Assembly: GCA_019925095.2 (NCBI GenBank)
Contig: CM034394.1
Span: forward strand, 8,568,272 to 8,632,271
From: Dendrolimus kikuchii
Taxonomy: Eukaryota > Arthropoda > Insecta > Lepidoptera > Lasiocampidae
Reading direction: 5' to 3'
Length of the DNA: 64,000 nt
Shown: positions 36,347 to 46,168 of the stretch, piece by piece
Numbering within the stretch: the first letter of the stretch is position 1
How the letters are laid out: each line of letters starts with the position of its first letter
Notes under the pieces: model-generated
Seen by the model: the letters and a program-made list of their open reading frames with translations, nothing else
Told to the model about the DNA's origin: nothing
The model's database searches: none
Made by a program: the position numbers and the translations under genes

Positions 36347-37955
36347 AGTTTGGTGTCAAATTGGGGGTTCTCGAGTACGCCCGATCGTTCTACGCTATCA
36401 GTTTTTCGATATATGCTGTATTTACAGAGATAGCTTTTTTTAATTCCGTGCTAATTACAGCACTAATTAGCTACTCATTTGTTTATTCTTTTGTTAATTA
36501 CTATTTCACGTTCACTAATTACCCTCGTCCGATACTCCCTATTGTTCTTAATGACGTCAACAACGACTTCAAAACAAAAACAACATGTTCTTTTCTTCCT
36601 CAACCTTTATTTAAAACAGTATTTGTACAAATCGTATACTAATATATCATTAACGAGTGTTTCCTGGCTTTCGAATAAATTGGTCATATCCGTCATACTA
36701 TATCCATGAAACTTATAGTATAAGTATACCAAACAGTATGCACCACATACTGAAGTCCAGTCATTTTGTATTCTCATAGTATTGAAATGCCATTTTCTAC
36801 AATTCCTATTTAGAAAAGCCAAGTGGAATCCTACAGGTGACCGACCAAAGGAATCGAAGTATTGTCCAATGTTGTGTTGGTCTATGTGCATGGCTACCCA
36901 GTGAGAACCTGGCTGGGTGCTTGGATCCAGATTGCTCACTAAGAACGTAGGCGCTTCCATGTGAATTGGTAAATTGTTTGCTGCATACACGTTCCTCTCT
37001 AAAGATGGGTGAATTTTGCATAAACATTTCTGGATCTCGATTGTGTTCATATTTGTAACCAAAGTGCACACGTGCTACTCGATGAAGAATACTATTGTAA
37101 ATGTTCAACATAATCTTGTGAACTTATTATGTAAAGGAAGTTGTAAATAAAAAATATGAAAGCTATGTTGACAGTTTTATTTATTGATATCTTTCTTATG
37201 ATTAATACATATAATTCTATCTTAACTACTATAGTCTACGATTACATTGCGGTTCTTATCTATTTCAATAACATTATCGAACTCGGCATACACAATACAG
37301 TTAATAGTTTGTGAAAGAGCAGATTCAAAACGAATTTCTAATCTCACGCTACCATTCCTAATCAGATTCCAATGACTTGAGGAGTTAGCTGATAAATCAG
37401 GAGTTAAGTCAAAAGCTAGCAGACAGTAACCTTGAGCGTACTGTTCCCTAGATATCCCGTTACCTTCGTTAAGAAAATGTATACCCGTTCCAGAGAATAA
37501 CGTATGATAGGCTGTAGTGAAAATATTACTCTCAAATGATGGTTGTAACGCTTTAGAAGGTATTTGCTGACCATCAATGTATAAACAAAATGAACTCATT
37601 TCATAATTCTCAAAATTAAAAGGATTTTTAGTAAGACTACCATTAAACGCTGCATTATTAACAAAACCAACTATGCATCTTTTAGGTACCTGTCCCAGGA
37701 ATATATTATCGAGGGTCTTTCCTTGAACCCCTGATGGTATCGTTAAAACTTTGACTTCAGCTCGAGTAATAGGATATTTTGCAGTAGTAGAGGCTAAAAC
37801 TTTTTGATGTGCGAGTAAAACAGTTGGGCTGATTCGAGATCTACGGACAATAAGAGTTGCATCCATTATGCATACTTTTAACTTTAAATCGTTCGAAGAA
37901 GCCATCAAGTTAAACGTTTCTCTCGATCGAACTAATTTTACAGACATATCAACAC
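36347..37955 (+). repeat. left terminal inverted repeat of the Polinton
   Basis: It matches the reverse complement of 47976-49584 base for base in length (1609). The one difference found is at 36776, opposite 49155. It contains a complete protease gene and the last 244 codons of the capsid gene. Its outer 260 bases are non-coding and hold a short palindrome (GCTAATTA...TAATTAGC, about 36460) and TGACGTCA (36551). Identity breaks abruptly at 37955. Confidence 0.95.
36607..37050 (-). CDS. adenovirus-type cysteine protease, left-repeat copy
   Basis: This is the inverted duplicate of the gene at 48881-49324 and has the same length (147 residues). The only coding difference is residue 92, Met here and Lys on the right. 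The catalytic His50, Asp66, Gln95 and Cys102 are all kept, so it should be active if expressed. Unlike the right copy it has no late-gene cluster upstream; what lies upstream is the capsid fragment and the early promoter region facing the other way. Whether it has its own promoter cannot be told from the sequence. Confidence 0.88.
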   Translation of the reverse strand: MNTIEIQKCLCKIHPSLERNVYAANNLPIHMEAPTFLVSNLDPSTQPGSHWVAMHIDQHNIGQYFDSFGRSPVGFHLAFLNRNCRKWHFNTMRIQNDWTSVCGAYCLVYLYYKFHGYSMTDMTNLFESQETLVNDILVYDLYKYCFK

Positions 37956-37962
37956 TTATCAT
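37222..37962 (-). pseudogene. major capsid protein, C-terminal fragment in left repeat
   Basis: The frame repeats the last 244 codons of the capsid gene at 47396-48709; the first 193 are missing because the inverted repeat begins inside the gene. Just outside the repeat, two new codons and an ATG at 37962 happen to continue the frame, so a truncated protein could be made. The missing part covers most of the first jelly-roll in the family's usual layout, so a normal capsomer is not expected. I treat it as a by-product of repeat expansion. Confidence 0.85.
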
Positions 37963-38090
37963 AACGATTTATTTGACAATAATTATGTATCATAACCATT
38001 TATTGGTCAATAATTACAAATTAACACTTATCGTAATGAGTTGTTTGAAAACTATTGTAAGCATCATTTTATCATAACGATGTATTTGCA
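37956..38090 (+). repeat. four iteron-like direct repeats
   Basis: An 18-base motif close to ATCATAACGATTTATTTG starts at 37958, 37989, 38030 and 38071, so spacings are 31, 41 and 41 bases. The copies differ at one to five positions. The block starts directly at the inner edge of the left inverted repeat and ends 40 bases before the TATA box at 38130. It could bind a regulator or a replication protein. No copies were seen elsewhere in the element. Confidence 0.75.
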
Positions 38091-38129
38091 TGTCATTTGT
38101 TAATTAGATTTAATGGGATGACTCCAACT

Positions 38130-38137
38130 ATATAAAC
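38130..38137 (+). promoter_or_regulatory. TATA box of the first early gene
   Basis: TATATAAA lies about 100 bases before the start codon at 38231 and follows the iteron-like block. Confidence 0.65.
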
Positions 38138-38230
38138 TAAAAATCAAAATAAAATATTATCAGTTAACTGTAGTAAAGTAGTCAGTGGAGTGTATTTTCG
38201 TGTTGTGAAATTAAATACTTCAGATCTGAA

Positions 38231-38812
38231 ATGCAGGTAAGATATGTCACTTAATATCACCACTTAATATTTTTTATAATTATTAAATTATCTTCAAAAT
38301 GATAGTACAATTTCTTACAAATTTTGTTGTTTCAGAACCTATTTGAAGAAAATACATTCAAACAGTATTATTACCAAACACTTTCTGATGAAGAGAGTAG
38401 CAATATCGATAATTTGAGCATTGTTAAAGATTCTCCAAAACAAAAAAGAAAAAGAGACGAGGAGGAAAGTCTTGACAAGTTTTTTGAGTTTTCAAAAAAT
38501 AAAAAGAAAAAGCAATGTTCATCTGTATCCCGAGCTCAACCAAACGGTGGTGTTGCATATTTATCGACTAATAGAGAAGATGCATGTTCCTCAACGCACT
38601 TAATAAAAATTGAAGTGTATGAATTGAAAACATTAGCAAAAATACCCAGCAGTGAGCATTGGAAAAACGCCACAATAAGAATTAAATATTATACAGATGA
38701 CAAAAACAAACATTTTGAAAGCATCAAAAAGACTGCATACAATATCACAAAAGAAATTTCCATGATTGATTCATGTAAAAAATTTCATTATAACAATAGT
38801 GATAATAAATAA
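38231..38812 (+). CDS. Polinton early protein of unknown function, spliced
   Basis: I do not recognise this protein. A two-codon first exon (38231-38236, ATG CAG) is followed by GTAAGA and a 99-bp intron ending TTTCAG, then exon 2 at 38336-38812. The join is in frame and gives 160 residues. Without splicing, the exon 2 frame has no ATG near its beginning, which supports the intron. The product is Lys-rich, with basic clusters QKRKRDE and KNKKKKQ that look like nuclear localisation signals. No enzyme motif is visible. Its position beside the polymerase gene and under its own TATA box suggests an early regulatory or DNA-binding role, but that is inference. Confidence 0.72.
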
Positions 38813-38905
38813 CAAAGATTGTTTACTACCTTGCTCTAGTACTTAGCTAATTATATTATTGTGTAATTTTAAGTTAAAAATAACAGATTTATACCACTTC
38901 TCAGG

Positions 38906-38913
38906 TATATAAG
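38906..38913 (+). promoter_or_regulatory. TATA box of the polymerase gene
   Basis: TATATAAG lies 66 bases before the polymerase start codon at 38979, at a plausible distance for a short leader. Confidence 0.65.
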
Positions 38914-38978
38914 TAGTCTGTGTTATCCGAAAGTGATAACCATTTATAATTTCAATCTTGTTGCTACATCATCGCAAA

Positions 38979-41900
38979 ATGGAACGTGTTTGTGTCAGTG
39001 CTTTTTTTGTGTCGTCGGAGTTTGAAAGCAATGAAAATGATAAGAAACGTGAACTTGACGAAATGTGTGAAGATAGGGATATGGTGGAGTTATGTGAAAA
39101 TGTTGAAAAAACGGATATATTCGATTCTGAATACGATCAAGAGCTGTACGAAATTTGTACCATGTATGAAAATTTATTCGATTCTGAATATGACACCAAC
39201 CTTTATGAAATTTGTACCACGATTGAGAATAATGTCATGTAAGTATAATTTAATTACTTATCTTATTTAACTTAAAATACTTACATTTTTACTCGCTAAC
39301 TTTCATCTATATTTTGCTTAAATATAATTTTTATTTTTTTACAGTCAATCATCATCCCATTCAGTACAGACAGGACAAGGAGTGTTTAAAAGAAGCATTG
39401 AATCAGACAACAGTAATAGTGACGCAAAGAGACAACGACACGATGAACCTTCTACCAGTACAGATAAGTTACATTGTGAAACGTGTAATATACTAGTTAA
39501 TAGAAGATATTTTGTTAATCACACTAAGAGCATAGTACATAAAAATAATATATTAAAATCTCATTGCTCTCTAGATAATGTATCTGTTGTAGATTCAGCT
39601 TTTGGACAGCGTATCATATCTTACAAAGTTAAAAATAAAAATCAATCTGATTCAGTGTTCCAAACACCGGAATTGTTTCTTGAATTAATTAAAAGTGATA
39701 TATTTTTTTTGATTGATGAAGTACTTAAACAACATTCTACTGTTAAAATAAATTTTATATTACATGCAGACTTTGTTCAAGAATCAAAAAATCTAACTAA
39801 TTCATTCGATTTTCAAACTAGTAATTTCATTATTTCTCAAGCGGATGATTTAAATATTTTCATAGTATCCTTGCGTGACACTTTAGTGCATAAAATAAGT
39901 ACTTTTGAAAAGAAAGATAGTGGATGGAGTCTCACAAAAATAAATTTTATAGAACTAAACATAAACAAATATAATCCACTACGTGGAAATTCATATATTG
40001 ATTTACCAAAAGATATCAAAGATAAAAAAGCCGTTATAAACGTTAATAATTCAGACAATTTCTGTTTCAAATGGGCATTGCTCTCAGCATTATACCCTGT
40101 TAACAAAAATTCAGGACGACTGTCATCTTACACTATTCATTCAAATAAACTAAATTTTCACGGTATTTCTTTTCCAGTTAAATTGAAAGATATATCTAAA
40201 ATAGAGAAACAAAATAATTTAAGTATAAATGTTTTTGGGTTGGAATATGATATCAAACAAAAAAAACATTCTGTTGTTGGTCCGCTTTATTTTACAAAAT
40301 GCCGTAACAGTACACATATAAATCTATTATACTTACAAAATGGAACAGTCGGTCACTATTGCTACATAAAAAACTTATCGCGATTAGTAAGTAAGCAAAT
40401 ATCGAATACAAACGGTGTTGTAAATATATGTGATGGGTGTTTGTTGCGCTTTTCCACTAGAGACAGATTGATTAACCATCAACAACATGATTGTTCGCAC
40501 ATCACTACAAATTTACCTAGCAGTGAAAAAACATTAAAAAATTGGTTCGGACAACCTATATCAACCGATAAACTAAAATTCGATAAGTTCCAAAAAAAAA
40601 TTAAAATTCCCTTTGTTGTATACGCTGACTTTGAGGCATTTTTAAACCCCATTATAACATGTACTAACGATCAATCAAAATCAAATACTAACAACATTCA
40701 GAAACATGAGGTTTATAGTTTCGGTTATTATATCAAATGCTCATTCGATGATAGCTTATCAAAGTATGAAACATACACTGGACCAAACTGCACTCAAGTA
40801 TTCATGAATCGTTTATATGATGATTTAAAAACTATTTGCAGAAACGATTGTTTTCAAAAACCACCTGAATCACTGTTAACTGTAGATACAAATACTTGTT
40901 ACATTTGTGAAACTGATTTAAAGGCTGAAGAAGTTTTAGATATTGATAAGCAATTAGGTGTTGTACATGAAGTATGTAAGAAAAAGTTCATTAACCCTAG
41001 TTATATTCCAGTCTTTCTACATAATTTAAGTAATTACGATGCACATTTCATCGTCCATGCGCTTAATTTTGTTGAAGGTGAAATCGATATAATTCCTCAA
41101 AACAAAGAAAAATATATTTCGTTCTCAAAACACGTAACAATAAACAATCAAAAGGTCACCTTAAGATTTGTAGATTCTTTTAAATTTTTACCATGCAGCC
41201 TCGATCAGTTAGCAAAAAACTTAAAAGTAGAAGAATTTCGTGAACTAAAAAACCACTTTCCTGATAAAGAAGACTTCAATCGTCTTTGTAAGAAAGGTGT
41301 TTACCCATATGAGTTTATGACTTCGTTTGACTCTCTAAATGTAACCTCTCTACCAAGCCAAGATAAATTTTATAGTTCGCTTACGGATACCAAAATTTCT
41401 GATAATGATTACAATCGTGCACAGGATGTTTGGCAACACTTTGGTTGTCAGAACATGTTAGACTATTCAAATTTATATCTAAAAACAGATGTGCTATTGC
41501 TAGCTGATGTTTTTGAAAATTTCCGTGACCTTTGTCTCAAAACATATGGTTTGGATCCTTCCCACTATTATACAGCACCGGGTTTAAGTTGGGATGCTAT
41601 GTTAAAACAAACAAAAGTTGAATTGGAACTACTAACAGACATTGATCAAATTGCTTTCATTAAAGCAGGTATCAGGGGTGGTATATCTCAATGTAGTAAT
41701 CGACATGCAAAAGCTAACAATAAATATTTAGATGATTTTGATGAAAATAAACCTCCATCATACTTGGTTTATTTTGATGCAAACAATCTTTATGGTTGGG
41801 CCATGTCTCAGTACCTTCCTGAAGGTGCTTTTGAATGGGTGAGTCCGGAGACAAATTATGAAGTTACTGATACATCTGAATACGGTTTCATTTTAGAGGT

Positions 41901-42984
41901 TGATTTGGAGTATCCTGAGAAACTACATGATTTACATTCCGATTTACCATTGTGTCCTGAAAATATATCAATAGGGGGTACAAAAGAAAAAAAACTAATA
42001 CCAAATTTAAATAATAAAGTAAAATATAAAATTCATTATAGAAATCTTAAACAGTGTCTTAAAATGGGTATCAAATTAACCAAGATACATCGAATATTAA
42101 AGTTCCGACAAAGCCCCTGGCTAAAAAAATACATTGACTTAAATACTGAACTCAGAACAAAGGCAACATCAGATTTTGAAAAAGACTTTTACAAATTAAT
42201 GAACAACTCAGTCTTTGGAAAAACAATGGAAAATGTTGATAAAAGAGTAAACGTAAAATTACTAACCCACTGGGAAAATCGTGGTAAAATTTTAGGTGTT
42301 CAGGATCTTATTGCAAAACCTGAATTCAGCAATCTGTCAATTTTTTCGGAAAATTTAGTAGCAGTCCAATTACAAAAAACAAAAGTTTGCTATGATAAAC
42401 CCATTTATTTAGGTTTCTCTATTTTAGATATATCAAAAACTCTAATGTATGAGTTTCATTACGACTACATTCTAACTAAGTTTGGTAATAATACAAAATT
42501 ATTATACACTGATACCGATAGCTTGATATATCAGATTTTCACAAACGATTTCTATGACAAGATTAAATCCGATCTTTCATTACGGTTTGATACATCTGAT
42601 TATCCTACGAATAATATATTTGGTTTTCCACAACTCAATAAAAAGAAACTAGGTTTTTTCAAAGATGAAAGTAATGGTAAAATTGTCAAAGAATTTGTAG
42701 GATTAAGGTCAAAAATGTATGCAATTCAAACCGAAAACAAATTGATATCGAAAGCCAAAGGTGTCAACAAAAGTGTCACAAAAAGGATGACAATGCAAAA
42801 TTATAAATCATGTCTTTTTGATAAAAATATTAAATACGATACCATGTATAGATTTAGATCAATTAAACATACAATATTTACCCAGCAAATTAACAAAGTA
42901 TGTTTATCTTATAATGACACAAAAAGATTTATTTTACCTAATAATGTTGACACCTTAGCATGGGGTCATTATAAGTTAAGATAA
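38979..42984 (+). CDS. protein-primed family B DNA polymerase (Polinton), spliced
   Basis: Replicates the element. Exon 1 is 38979-39238 and exon 2 is 39345-42984; the 106-bp intron starts GTAAGT, ends TTTACAG, and the join is in frame (1299 residues). Exon 1 is acidic and carries two copies of a motif FDSEYDxxLYEICT. Two cysteine/histidine finger-like segments follow (CETCN... near residue 130 and CDGC... near 450). Proofreading motifs: YADFEAF near 513 (ExoI), then SNYDAHF and YLKTDVLLLADVF. Polymerase motifs: A, DANNLY near 898; B, KLMNNSVFGK near 1037; C, DTDS near 1143. The frame is intact. Polinton polymerases are protein-primed, so a terminal-protein function is expected, perhaps in the N-terminal third. 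This is the clearest proof of the element's class. Confidence 0.94.
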
Positions 42985-43296
42985 AATATTTAAATAATAT
43001 ATAAATGTAAATAGTGTATAAGATTAAAATAATTTTAAGGTGTAAATTTTATAAACTTTATACAACATAAAATTGTAACAAATGTTTTTTAGGTAATATT
43101 AATGTAACTAAAATATCTTTGTAGAAGGTTAAAAATGATTTTAAATGTAAATAACTTATCTTAGTGTACTCTAAGTAATATTTTTTTAATGTATAATGTG
43201 TGTATTTTTAAGAAAATAATTGAAATAAAATTAATGTCTCATACAAAATGACTTTATTTATTTATCATACCTCATAGTGTTGACACGTACGCTAGG
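42985..43296. other. gene-free spacer between polymerase and late genes
   Basis: It is AT-rich, with AATAAA-like words near 43225 that could end the polymerase transcript, and must hold the promoter of the late cluster. I saw no clear TATA box. Confidence 0.5.
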
Positions 43297-43953
43297 ATGT
43301 TTCACTTTGTTCATCCGTTCACTTCCATAGTAGCTGGTCCAACTGGCTGTGGAAAATCAAATTTTGTTACAAATTTTATTAAACATGTTAAATATATTTG
43401 CAACACTTCTTTCGATCAAATAACATGGTGCTTTGATGAAATGCAACCTTTGTACAATTTAGAAAACGTAAATTACTATCAAGGCATTCCGGACCTTAAT
43501 ATGTTTGATGGCAAATATCCAAATCTTATAATTATTGATGATCTCATGAGAGAATCGGATGGACGAATAGTTGATATATTCACTAAAGGTAGTCATCATA
43601 AAAATTTAAGTGTGTTTTACATAACACAAAATCTATTTCACCAAGGTAAAGGACAAAGAGATATATCGTTAAATTCAAGTTATATTATTTATTTTAAAAA
43701 CCCACGTGATAAAACACAAATTCGGTATTTGGCCCGTCAAGTATCTCCAGAGAATCCAAAGTATATAGAAGATGCCTACAGAGATGCAACCAAAGAGGCA
43801 CATGGTTACTTATTGATTGATCTGAAACAAGGTACAAGTGATATATGTCGAATCAAAACCAAAATTTTTCCATCAGATGGGTTATGTCATGTATACATAC
43901 CAACAAAAGGGTTTAAATATGCCAAGAACAGCCAAATCCCCATCATTTATTAA
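43297..43953 (+). CDS. A32-like DNA-packaging ATPase (Polinton)
   Basis: FtsK/HerA-type ATPase of the family that drives genome packaging in related viruses. Walker A is GPTGCGKS at residues 14-21 and Walker B is NLIIIDD ending at Asp81-Asp82. The 218-residue length is normal for Polintons. It opens the late cluster; the next start codon is 2 bases after its stop. The frame is intact. Confidence 0.93.
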   Translation: MFHFVHPFTSIVAGPTGCGKSNFVTNFIKHVKYICNTSFDQITWCFDEMQPLYNLENVNYYQGIPDLNMFDGKYPNLIIIDDLMRESDGRIVDIFTKGSHHKNLSVFYITQNLFHQGKGQRDISLNSSYIIYFKNPRDKTQIRYLARQVSPENPKYIEDAYRDATKEAHGYLLIDLKQGTSDICRIKTKIFPSDGLCHVYIPTKGFKYAKNSQIPIIY

Positions 43954-43955
43954 TA

Positions 43956-44282
43956 ATGTCGCGAAGTCTCAACACGCATAAAGATTTGTTGTCAGCGTTA
44001 CATAAGTTGAAACCAAAATATAGAACAGCTCTTTTAAAATCTTGTGATGAAGATGAAATAAATTGTATTTGTGAATGTATTCATAACGTTCTCCAAGGAA
44101 AGGTACCAATTGAAGAGAAGAATAAGAAAAAATTAAAAAACTACAAATCGGTACTTCGTAAGTTAGTTCGCAAAGGGGTAAATAAAGCAAGGAAAAGTAT
44201 AATAATACAAAAAGGTGGTGCATTCCTACCAATAATATTGGGTGCAATCTTAAGTGGATTAGTTGAATCTCTTGTAAAATAA
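43956..44282 (+). CDS. small basic late protein with hydrophobic C-terminus
   Basis: 108 residues. The middle is Lys/Arg-rich (EEKNKKKLKNYKSVLRKLVR) and the end is hydrophobic and Gly-containing (GGAFLPIILGAILSGLVESL). That combination is seen in small Polinton virion-type proteins of unassigned function. It starts 2 bases after the ATPase stop and its stop lies 9 bases before the next start. A role as a membrane-active or DNA-condensing virion component is possible; neither is shown. Confidence 0.78.
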   Translation: MSRSLNTHKDLLSALHKLKPKYRTALLKSCDEDEINCICECIHNVLQGKVPIEEKNKKKLKNYKSVLRKLVRKGVNKARKSIIIQKGGAFLPIILGAILSGLVESLVK

Positions 44283-44291
44283 AAAATAACA

Positions 44292-45068
44292 ATGGAGCAT
44301 GCTAAAAAGATGTTGCTCGTTGAACCAAGTCTTTTAGAGAAATTAAATCATCAAAATAATGATAATAATAACCCTACATCCCGATTAGATAATGAAATGA
44401 AAAACATCTTAAACAGTGATATGGATGATAGAAAAAAATGTATTTTGTACTTACAAATATTGCAAAGATATTTACACTTCCATGAAGAAAATCGACGACC
44501 TATTGAATTGCCCATAATATCTAAAAATATAGATATCACTGGAACAAAATTAAATATAAACGATGAAGCTGACATTAAAGAACCAGTCTCTACTCAAACA
44601 TCAGAGATAGAAGAAAAACGTGAAGGGCACACCAACAGTAAGAGTAACCCTCTTTACACAACAAATCAAATTCTGAGTCTAATACCCAAAACCTATTCTA
44701 AAAAAGGTGAATCATTGTTAAATGTGATTTCATTGAGTGAAAACAAAATTCGATGGAATAAAGATGGCACAGTGGTTATTGATGACAAGAATATTTCTGG
44801 GAGTAATATTGTAGACTTGATCAATGATTTACTACGTCCACTTAAGAAAAATGATCCTATAGGATGGGAAGCTTTTGCCAAGGCATTGCATGATATAAAA
44901 ATACCCTTGTCTTACTTGGGTAATCCACAAAGAATAGAATACATAAATAAACTTAAATTGCATGAACTTGGTCAGATTTCTACGGATGAAGAATTTTCTA
45001 CTCCTCCTAACAAATACACAAAGAAGATTCGCAAAAAACTTGATTGGGAGAAATGGACGCCATACTAG
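44292..45068 (+). CDS. late protein of unknown function, 258 residues
   Basis: I do not recognise a named domain, although similar proteins occur in Polintons. The N-terminal half is polar and probably disordered. The conserved-looking part is residues about 115-225, with ILSLIPKTYSKKGESLL and IGWEAFAKALHDIKIPLSYL. A charged tail ends in LDWEKWTPY. Its last 16 bases overlap the integrase start in another frame, so the two are probably translated from one RNA. Confidence 0.75.
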   Translation: MEHAKKMLLVEPSLLEKLNHQNNDNNNPTSRLDNEMKNILNSDMDDRKKCILYLQILQRYLHFHEENRRPIELPIISKNIDITGTKLNINDEADIKEPVSTQTSEIEEKREGHTNSKSNPLYTTNQILSLIPKTYSKKGESLLNVISLSENKIRWNKDGTVVIDDKNISGSNIVDLINDLLRPLKKNDPIGWEAFAKALHDIKIPLSYLGNPQRIEYINKLKLHELGQISTDEEFSTPPNKYTKKIRKKLDWEKWTPY

Positions 45069-46168
45069 ACGATCGTGTAATAGACCCATTAAAAATGATT
45101 AATGAAATATATTATGATGCTTCACATCCTGCTGGTTATAGTAGCATAGAAAAACTAACTAAAGCGATGAACGGTAAAATGACTAAAAGTGATGTTAAAA
45201 ATTGGTTGCAATCACAAGAAACATATACATTGCATAGACCTGTACATAGAAAATTTCCTAGGAATAAGTATGTTTTATCTAACTTTAACGAACTCTGGCA
45301 AGTTGATTTGAGTGATATGAGAACTTATTCTAAGTATAATGATAATTATAACTATATACTTTGTATTATTGATGTGTTTTCGAAATACGCTTATGCTAGG
45401 GCTATAAAAAATAAAAATTCTGAAACAATAAAAAAATGTTTTGATAGTGTATTCAATGAAGCTAATACTACTCCTACTCACATACAATCTGACAAAGGTA
45501 CCGAATTCGTTTCCATAGATGTTCGTAGATACTTTAAAAGTAAACATATAAATTATTATACCACAAACAATCCTGACATTAAGGCAAGCATAGTAGAGAG
45601 ATTTCAAAGAACTCTAAAAATGAAAATGTGGCGATACTTTACTCACAAGAACACTTACAAATATGTCGATGTTTTACAAGATTTAATAAATGCCTATAAT
45701 CACAGTTATCACTCCAGTATAAAAATGTGTCCAAGTGATGTTAATTCGAGTAATATAATGACCGTTTGGAATAATCTATACGATAGAAAAAAAAATGCAA
45801 AAAGCCCAAATAATTCATTACCAAAATTTCACGTAGGAGATCATGTAAGAATCACTAAGTACAAACATATATTTCAAAAAGGCTATGAATCTAATTGGAG
45901 TGATGAAATATTCATTATAACTTCAAAAATAGATAGATCACCATGGGTGGTCTATACGTTAAAAGATCTAAAAAATGAGCCAATTGTAGGGACATTTTAT
46001 GAAAGAGAATTACAAAAAGTTACGTACGACCCCACTTCATCTTATAAAATAGATAAAATTATCCGTTCTCGACAGTCTGGTAACAGAAAAGAAGTATTAG
46101 TCAAGTGGAAAGGTTATCCAGAAAAATTTAATAGTTGGATTTTAGCATCTAGTTTAAATCAAATATGA
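45053..46168 (+). CDS. retroviral-type integrase with C-terminal chromodomain
   Basis: Inserts the element into host DNA. The 371-residue frame carries the catalytic triad Asp85 (WQVDL), Asp147 (QSDKGTEF) and Glu182 (SIVERFQ), with the last two 35 positions apart. Residues about 325-371 form a chromodomain (EVLVKWKGYPEKFNSWI), which could steer insertion toward particular histone marks. An ATG at 45053 was chosen over an upstream in-frame TTG. The start overlaps the preceding gene by 16 bases, and its stop overlaps the next start as ATGA. No retroviral-style N-terminal zinc finger was recognised. Confidence 0.93.
   Translation: MDAILDDRVIDPLKMINEIYYDASHPAGYSSIEKLTKAMNGKMTKSDVKNWLQSQETYTLHRPVHRKFPRNKYVLSNFNELWQVDLSDMRTYSKYNDNYNYILCIIDVFSKYAYARAIKNKNSETIKKCFDSVFNEANTTPTHIQSDKGTEFVSIDVRRYFKSKHINYYTTNNPDIKASIVERFQRTLKMKMWRYFTHKNTYKYVDVLQDLINAYNHSYHSSIKMCPSDVNSSNIMTVWNNLYDRKKNAKSPNNSLPKFHVGDHVRITKYKHIFQKGYESNWSDEIFIITSKIDRSPWVVYTLKDLKNEPIVGTFYERELQKVTYDPTSSYKIDKIIRSRQSGNRKEVLVKWKGYPEKFNSWILASSLNQI

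Noticed and set aside
36194..36433. Lysine-repeat protein
   Set aside because: It reads through the poly-A tract and into the Polinton end; no conserved domain and no credible gene structure.
39837..40106. Minus-strand frame in the polymerase gene
   Set aside because: Antisense shadow of an intact long gene; no domain.
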